A DNA stretch of 46,995 nt from Chlorobiota bacterium (GTDB taxonomy: Bacteria; Bacteroidota; Bacteroidia; Bacteroidales; F082): the NCBI GenBank assembly GCA_013151215.1, contig JAADIS010000080.1:1-46995 (forward strand), read 5' to 3'. The position numbers and the translations under genes are program-made. Every line of letters starts with the position of its first letter. Position 1 is the stretch's first letter. The notes under the pieces were generated by a model. The model searched no databases. It was not told the DNA's origin and worked only from the letters and a program-made list of their open reading frames with translations. Of this stretch, positions 42,282 through 46,995 are shown one piece after another.

Positions 42282-42734
42282 TCATGGTTTTATTTCCGTA
42301 TAATCAGGGATGTCATTTAAGAACTCTATTTTCTTATCTTTATAATCAACTCTACAACAGTAACTTGTGATGCCATTGCTAACTATTAGATATTTTACTT
42401 TTAAAATTATGTTATAAACCGAGACTTGTTCGAACACGCTTTGCCTTATCTTTACCGACGAGGATTTAAACTCCATCAGCACCAACGGGCTTCCGTTATT
42501 GTTATATGCCACGGCATCAAAGCGCTTCTGAAGCCCGTTTACCGTCAGCCCTTTTTCAACGGAGATCAATGATGCCGGAAAATGCTTTTTGCCTACAAGA
42601 AAACGCAAAAAATCCTGCCTCACCTTTTCCTCGGGGCTAAGCTTGACGTATTTTTTCCGAAACACGTCAAACACTTCCGTGCCCCCCGATAGTGATTTTC
42701 GTATCTTAAGTTTCGCATCCCTATTGTCAGGCAT
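42282..42734 (-). CDS. HsdR_N-like PD-(D/E)xK domain protein, stand-alone
   Basis: A 150-residue protein matching the nuclease-like N-terminal domain of type I restriction HsdR subunits, a family of small single-domain proteins in Bacteroidota. D73 in RFDAVAY and E88-x-K90 in LMEFK form the PD-(D/E)xK core. There is no methylase or specificity gene, so it is not a restriction system here. I start it at ATG 42734, one base after the stop of the upstream gene; the longer frame overlaps that gene. Actual nuclease activity is unproven. Confidence 0.75.
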   Translation of the reverse strand: MPDNRDAKLKIRKSLSGGTEVFDVFRKKYVKLSPEEKVRQDFLRFLVGKKHFPASLISVEKGLTVNGLQKRFDAVAYNNNGSPLVLMEFKSSSVKIRQSVFEQVSVYNIILKVKYLIVSNGITSYCCRVDYKDKKIEFLNDIPDYTEIKP

Positions 42735-42735
42735 G

Positions 42736-43131
42736 TCAATAAAAATCGTTTTGGATGTATTTTTGTATTTCCTCAACATTGTCCGGAAGGCCGTAATAAA
42801 TAACAAATAAAACAATTACCAAACCAAATATCAGGCTTACCAAAACAATTACTCCATAAATAGTGAAATATACAGCCAGGTTTTTCTGTGCCTTAATCAA
42901 GCTTGTTTTGTCGCCAACATTATAAGCAACGGAAATTTTGGTTCCTGTTTGATAGAGCAGCACCCCTATCCATATCGGCAACCAAGCGAATATAATCCCC
43001 ACGATTGAAATTGCCAGAAAGACCCCGTAAATTATTCCCAGGACCCCTATTAATTTTATCCACGACCTGCTGTGAAACATGGGGTATGATATTTCTGCGA
43101 TAAGCTTTTCTTCCGAAGTAGAATCTTCCAT
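42736..43131 (-). CDS. Small membrane protein, DUF5362-like
   Basis: A 131-residue protein with two to three membrane helices (about 26-56 and 88-115), conserved SYPMFHSRSWIKLIGVLGIIYG and amphipathic spacer. It fits the DUF5362 type of Bacteroidota. Function unknown. It is co-transcribed with the HsdR_N-like gene, one base apart. Divergent from ftsB; the nearest -7 box is imperfect (TATCTTTA). Confidence 0.7.
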   Translation of the reverse strand: MEDSTSEEKLIAEISYPMFHSRSWIKLIGVLGIIYGVFLAISIVGIIFAWLPIWIGVLLYQTGTKISVAYNVGDKTSLIKAQKNLAVYFTIYGVIVLVSLIFGLVIVLFVIYYGLPDNVEEIQKYIQNDFY

Positions 43132-43158
43132 CTATATTTTTTAGGTAAAGATATGCAA

Positions 43159-43186
43159 TTTGAACAAATAATTAATCTTACTTTTG
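43159..43186 (+). promoter_or_regulatory. Promoter of ftsB (-33 TTTG and -7 TACTTTTG)
   Basis: TTTG at 43159-43162 and TACTTTTG at 43179-43186, 13 bp before the ATG. One of the few promoters here with both elements. Confidence 0.6.
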
Positions 43187-43199
43187 TGAAAAAATATTC

Positions 43200-43487
43200 A
43201 TGAAAAAACTTTTCCTAAATAAATATTTTCTTGTTGGCACGGGTTTCGTCATCTGGATGATTTTTGCCGACCAGGAAAGTATAGTTGTTCAGTATAAGCT
43301 AAGCAGGGAAATCAAAAGCCTGGAGCAGCAAAAACAGTTTTACCTGGAGGAAATCGAGAAAAACAAATCTTCGCTTGATGTTTTAACGAACGACACCGCC
43401 AGCCTGGAAAAGTTCGCCCGCGAGAACTATTATATGAAAAAGGACAACGAGGATATTTTTGTGGTAGTTGAAGAAGAGGGTGAGTAG
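43200..43487 (+). CDS. Septum formation initiator protein, FtsB/DivIC type
   Basis: A 95-residue membrane protein of the divisome. It has one N-terminal transmembrane helix (about 8-25, YFLVGTGFVIWMIFADQ) and a coiled coil (about 33-65, SREIKSLEQQKQFYLEEIEKNK, shown in part), then a short region with LEKFARENYYMKKDNED. The arrangement is typical of FtsB/DivIC, which links FtsL and FtsQ at the septum. The FARENYYM segment is a family mark. Confidence 0.87.
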   Translation: MKKLFLNKYFLVGTGFVIWMIFADQESIVVQYKLSREIKSLEQQKQFYLEEIEKNKSSLDVLTNDTASLEKFARENYYMKKDNEDIFVVVEEEGE

Positions 43488-43528
43488 TGGTTTAAGCAAC
43501 TCTGTTTGCCGTGTATAATATAGAATGA

Positions 43529-44008
43529 ATGAAAACAGTGATTATCTACATATCCAAACATGGAACTACTGAGAAAGTAGCAAGATTAATTGCCGACAAG
43601 CTTGATCCGGGCAAAACAGAACTGATAAACCTCGGCAAGGACAAAGTTGTTGGCATCGATGCTTTTGACAGAATAATAATAGGTGGCTCGATTCATATGG
43701 CCACTGTGCATAAAAAAACGAAAAAATTCTGCGAGGCGAACAACAGCACACTTTTGAAAAAAACATTGGGATTGTTCTTGTGCTGCATGGAGACTGGCGA
43801 AAAATCCATCGAGCAGTTTGAGGATGCATTCCCTGAAGACCTTCGTAGGCATGCATCAAGTACTTTACTACCGGGTTATGAATATAATTTAGATAAGATG
43901 AATTTTTTTGAGAGAATCCTTGTCAGGAAGATTTCAGGCTCCAAGGAAAGCATATCGAAGATCGACCATGACAAAATTGAAAGGTTCGTAAACGAACTGG
44001 GGAATTAG
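43529..44008 (+). CDS. Flavodoxin-domain protein (HemG-like)
   Basis: A 159-residue flavodoxin-like protein. YISKHGTTEKVA near the N-terminus is the FMN phosphate-binding loop and IIIGGSIHMATVHKKTKKF the second FMN loop; this resembles menaquinone-dependent protoporphyrinogen oxidase (HemG). Two adjacent cysteines (LFLCCMETGEK) are in the position of a conserved residue. Reductase or HemG function is inferred; no heme gene is nearby. It lies 41 bp after ftsB. Confidence 0.8.
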   Translation: MKTVIIYISKHGTTEKVARLIADKLDPGKTELINLGKDKVVGIDAFDRIIIGGSIHMATVHKKTKKFCEANNSTLLKKTLGLFLCCMETGEKSIEQFEDAFPEDLRRHASSTLLPGYEYNLDKMNFFERILVRKISGSKESISKIDHDKIERFVNELGN

Positions 44009-44128
44009 AGCAGTTGCGGCAATAATGGGCGATCCGCTTAAAAACCTTGATTTATCAGAAACCAAAAACGACATAGCGCCTACATTGGCACAAGGCACGA
44101 ACACCCGACAAGGCCCGTGAGCAGGCAT

Positions 44129-46621
44129 TTATACCGGATCCACGTCAAACTGTATCAAAACTGATTTATAAGCAGCAAGTTTCCTGTATTCGCCTAAACA
44201 TTGCAAAAGTATTTTTTTCATTTCGGCCTGGCTTTTTCCTTTAGGGAGCTTGAGCAAGATTTGCTTTATAAAATAAAGCCTCACCCTGGCGACCATGGGA
44301 AATTCGGGGCCATAAACAAGATTGCCGAACTTGCTCTTGAGAATATTCCCAAAAACATCGGCTCCTTTATTGAGAACCTTGAAATCCTTATGCTTTATTT
44401 TAATATTTATCAAGCGGTAATAAGGAGGATAGCGGAATTTGCCCCTCTCTTCCAACTGGCTTTCGTACATCCCTTTATAATCGTTGAAGACGACATTCTT
44501 TATTATGGGATGCTCAGGGTTCCACGATTGCAGCACCACTTCGCCCTGCTTGCCTTTTCTCCCGGCCCTGCCGCTCACCTGCGCCATCATCTGGAAGCTT
44601 TTCTCATGAGCCCTGAAGTCGGGGAAGCTCAGCATGTTGTCAGTGCTCAAGACGCCTACTACATGAACGTTGTCGAAGTCGAGCCCCTTGGTAACCATTT
44701 GCGTCCCGGTAAGGATGTTCGTTTTTCTTTCCTCAAAGTCGCCGATGATTTTTTGAAAAGCATTTTTCTTGCGCGTTGAATCCAAGTCCATACGGGCAAC
44801 TTTAGCGTCGGGGAAAAGCATCTCGAGATCCTCCTCGACTTTCTCGGTCCCAAAACCCATCATCCTTATGTCGTTGCTGCCGCAATCGTTGCATGAGGAT
44901 GGGATAGATGTTGAATAACCGCAATAGTGGCATTTGAGCAACTCGCTGTTTTTGTGATAGGTAAGTGTTACGTCGCAATTTTTGCATTGCGGTATCCAAT
45001 TGCACTGCATGCATTCGAGCCGCAGCGAGAAACCTCTACGGTTCTGAAATAAAATAGCCTGATGACCGTCTAACAAGGCCTTGCCTATTTTTGCCATCAG
45101 CACCGATGAGAAATTCGATCTGAGCGTTTTGCGCCGCCGCTCCCCTTTCATGTCAACAACAGTTATAAGCGGCATTTCAATACCTCCGAAACGCTGAGTG
45201 AGCACAGCATAGCCGTACTTTCCGTTCATGGCGTTAAAATAACTCTCTATGGAAGGCGTAGCGGAGCCCAATACTACTTTGGCCCTATGCAAACGAGCAA
45301 GGTAAATTGCCGTGTCGCGGGCGTTGTAGCGAGGTGCGGGATCAAATTGCTTATAGGACGAATCATGCTCCTCGTCAATGATAATTAATCCTAAATTACT
45401 GTATGGCAGGAACATGGCCGAACGGGGGCCAAGTATAATATCGTATCTTTCCTTGTTTTTATCGGCATCGACGCCAATAATATTGCGCCATACCTCAGCC
45501 CTTTCGTTGGGATTGTAACGCGAGTGATAAACGCCAACCCTTTTACCGAAATACTTTTGAAGGCGATGGATTATATGCGTCGTCAAGGCGATTTCCGGCA
45601 GCAGATAGAGTATTTGTTTGCCTTGGTCAAGGGCATTTTGAATAAGCTTTATAAAGATCTCCGTTTTCCCCGATGATGTTACGCCATGCAATAAAACCAC
45701 GTCGTGTTTCTCGAAATCGAGATTGATTTTCACGAAAGCCTCTTTTTGATGGCTGCTTAGGCTTATGTCGCCGCTGGCGGAATCAGCTGCTTTAAAGTCG
45801 AGACGGCTGATTATTTTACTTTCCGAGCGAAAAACCTTCTTTCCAACAAGGGAGTTCAGGGCAGGAAGCCCAGCATTTGCCAGCCTCAAGAATTCCTTTT
45901 GTTTTATTTCAAACTCCCTGTTATCGGGATATGACGACAAGCGGAGGAAAGTCATCAGGAGCTCCAGCTGCTTGAATGAGCGGCTGCTTAGCGAATCCAT
46001 CAAGTCTTTCATTTTTTCCTCATCCTCGTAGAACGATTCATCAAGCCTGACGTATTTTTCTTCTTTAGCCCTAAAACCATCCTTGAGCTCCTCTTCCATA
46101 AAAACATAGTTCTTGTCTATCATCTTTTTTAGAAGGGGCAGCACGTTTTGAAAGCCCAGGAGTTTGGATATCTCGCCTACGGCAAGTCGTTTTTTCGCAA
46201 GCAATGCCTCGGTAAGCCTAAATTCATGCTCGTCGAGGACATTGATATCAGGCTTGAAACCGGGAGATAGCCTTACATTGCTTTCGCTGGCAAGCTTCAT
46301 GGCCGAAGGCAGGGCGGCATTCATGACCTCACCCTCGGTACATAGGTAATATGAAGCTATCCAATTCCAGAATTTAAACTGGATCTCGTTGCTGACGGCC
46401 TTTTCGTCGAGAAGGTGGAGTATGTATTTAGGGACATGATCGGGGACGTTTTCGTGCAGCCTTTTTATCAATCCCGAATATATTTTCTTCCTGCCAAACT
46501 GAACGGCAACCCTTTGCCCCACCATGACGAATTCGTTCAGCTGATAAGGAATGCGATAGGTGAATACGCCTTTAACGGGCAAAGGCAGCAAAATATCGGC
46601 AAAAAGGGTCTTCCGTTCCAT
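44129..46621 (-). CDS. priA: Primosomal replication helicase PriA
   Basis: An 830-residue helicase that restarts stalled replication forks. The N-terminal DNA-binding domain (about 1-110; VKGVFTYRIP) is followed by Walker A GVTSSGKTEIF, the DEEHD box of IIIDEEHDSSYKQ, and the PriA cysteine cluster (CMQC, CKNC, CHYC, CNDC) that holds two zinc ions. The last part has VSGRAGRKGKQGEV. Start at ATG 46621; the preceding TTG is inside the region where transcription should begin. The ATG is 5 nt from the -7 box. Confidence 0.95.
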   Translation of the reverse strand: MERKTLFADILLPLPVKGVFTYRIPYQLNEFVMVGQRVAVQFGRKKIYSGLIKRLHENVPDHVPKYILHLLDEKAVSNEIQFKFWNWIASYYLCTEGEVMNAALPSAMKLASESNVRLSPGFKPDINVLDEHEFRLTEALLAKKRLAVGEISKLLGFQNVLPLLKKMIDKNYVFMEEELKDGFRAKEEKYVRLDESFYEDEEKMKDLMDSLSSRSFKQLELLMTFLRLSSYPDNREFEIKQKEFLRLANAGLPALNSLVGKKVFRSESKIISRLDFKAADSASGDISLSSHQKEAFVKINLDFEKHDVVLLHGVTSSGKTEIFIKLIQNALDQGKQILYLLPEIALTTHIIHRLQKYFGKRVGVYHSRYNPNERAEVWRNIIGVDADKNKERYDIILGPRSAMFLPYSNLGLIIIDEEHDSSYKQFDPAPRYNARDTAIYLARLHRAKVVLGSATPSIESYFNAMNGKYGYAVLTQRFGGIEMPLITVVDMKGERRRKTLRSNFSSVLMAKIGKALLDGHQAILFQNRRGFSLRLECMQCNWIPQCKNCDVTLTYHKNSELLKCHYCGYSTSIPSSCNDCGSNDIRMMGFGTEKVEEDLEMLFPDAKVARMDLDSTRKKNAFQKIIGDFEERKTNILTGTQMVTKGLDFDNVHVVGVLSTDNMLSFPDFRAHEKSFQMMAQVSGRAGRKGKQGEVVLQSWNPEHPIIKNVVFNDYKGMYESQLEERGKFRYPPYYRLINIKIKHKDFKVLNKGADVFGNILKSKFGNLVYGPEFPMVARVRLYFIKQILLKLPKGKSQAEMKKILLQCLGEYRKLAAYKSVLIQFDVDPV

Positions 46622-46626
46622 CAAGG

Positions 46627-46634
46627 CAAAAGTA
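46627..46634 (-). promoter_or_regulatory. -7 box of priA, leaderless arrangement
   Basis: TACTTTTG on the minus strand, then CCTTG, then ATG. Same box and 5-nt spacing as the TPR gene at 35982. Confidence 0.6.
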
Positions 46635-46926
46635 GTTAAAAGGTGAGATTATGCAATCTGCATCATTCGGCAGCGATATCATGGGTGTTCGCAAGCCGCG
46701 GCGCAAGCTTCTATCATAAACGGAACAAGGCGTCCCGATTACTTCTGCATGGGCGTGCTCTAATAATAGCTTGAAGAAAAAGTTGTAACAATGGCAAAAG
46801 AAATTAGGACAAGCCCGCGCTTCCCCCTCAAAACGCTTTATGTAACCTGGGCACAAAAGAGCACTGCGCTGCACCTGCTATTCAGGGCGCTTAACCGCTT
46901 CGAAAATCGAAAATCGTTGATCGGCT
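46635..46926. other. Intergenic region upstream of priA
   Basis: About 290 bp without a convincing gene. A short frame on the minus strand exists but has no family features. The doubled CGAAAAT at about 46904-46917 is a minor direct repeat. The region ends in a heptamer repeat. Confidence 0.5.
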
Positions 46927-46995
46927 TTCGGGGTTTGGGGTTCGGCGTTCGGCGTTCGGGGTTCGGGGTTTGGGGTTTGGGGTTTGGGGTTTGGG
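46927..46995. repeat. Heptamer tandem repeat TTYGGSG, G-rich strand plus
   Basis: About ten units of 7 bp to the window end: TTCGGGG, TTTGGGG, TTCGGCG twice, TTCGGGG twice, then TTTGGGG repeated. The last four units are perfect TTTGGGG. The G-runs could form a G-quadruplex. It is cut by the window end, so its full length is unknown. Confidence 0.9.

Noticed and set aside
42282-42734. Type I restriction-modification system
   Set aside because: Only a small HsdR_N-like domain protein is present; no helicase part, methylase or specificity subunit is near.
44009-44128. Possible small gene between the flavodoxin gene and priA
   Set aside because: About 120 bp with no start, motif or promoter that stands out.
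46572-46874. Minus-strand frame of 100 codons upstream of priA
   Set aside because: Overlaps the priA start in another frame and shows no signal peptide, motif or promoter.
46927-46995. CRISPR array
   Set aside because: The repeat is a 7-bp tandem without spacers.

Overview
The window looks like chromosomal DNA of a free-living member of the Bacteroidota, probably class Bacteroidia near Marinilabiliales; that rank is an inference. The evidence is as follows. Genes are preceded by the Bacteroidota-type -7 box TAnnTTTG instead of Shine-Dalgarno sequences. Two secreted proteins end in type IX secretion sorting domains. There are Bacteroidota-typical families (Omp28-like, DUF6029-like, DUF3822-like, DUF1501/DUF1800), a lipid A gene (lpxD) and outer-membrane barrels. 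No tRNA, rRNA, CRISPR array, prophage or intact transposase gene was seen.

Layout. 1-4068: rsgA, a PrsW-like membrane protein, dprA and a glycosyltransferase. 4153-5572: a di-iron hemerythrin protein co-transcribed with a LuxR-type regulator whose receiver domain has lost its phospho-acceptor. 5659-8341: lpxD, a hotdog thioesterase and an RhlE-type helicase. 8342-10360: a dispersed-repeat copy, an Rh-type (not Amt-type) ammonium channel with a textbook TGTGA-N6-TCACA operator, and a 249-bp MITE inserted exactly at the stop codon of a nitroreductase. 10358-15117: nitroreductase, nucleoside phosphorylase, cinA, and a small envelope operon (acidic protein, TlpA-like, barrel). 15136-18217: a tlpA / DUF6029-like barrel / Omp28-like lipoprotein operon in which every protein carries a cysteine pair. 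18331-25487: manA, a CPA2 antiporter, an FG-GAP secreted protein, and a radical SAM enzyme divergent from a polyprenyl synthase. 25561-29546: a DUF1800-DUF1501-discoidin/T9SS operon. 29650-31530: the second dispersed-repeat copy and a PhoR/PhoB-like two-component system. 31614-35925: yicC, gmk, an oxidoreductase, nadD and an acyltransferase with a zinc ribbon. 35995-39825: a TPR membrane protein, a PLD-family phospholipid synthase and ornithine aminotransferase. 39882-40050: a candidate small RNA with its own promoter and a perfect terminator. 40108-44008: rsmD, DUF3822, small membrane proteins, an HsdR_N-like nuclease, ftsB and a flavodoxin. 44129-46995: priA, preceded by a telomere-like TTYGGSG heptamer repeat that runs off the window end.

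Most genes are housekeeping. The most interesting material is at the edges: the small RNA, the hemerythrin/pseudo-receiver pair, the three-protein cysteine-pair operon, the Rh channel with its CRP-like site, the MITE and dispersed repeats, the heptamer tract, and at least four promoters placed so close to the start codon that leaderless mRNAs are expected. All family names come from reading motifs, not from database searches.
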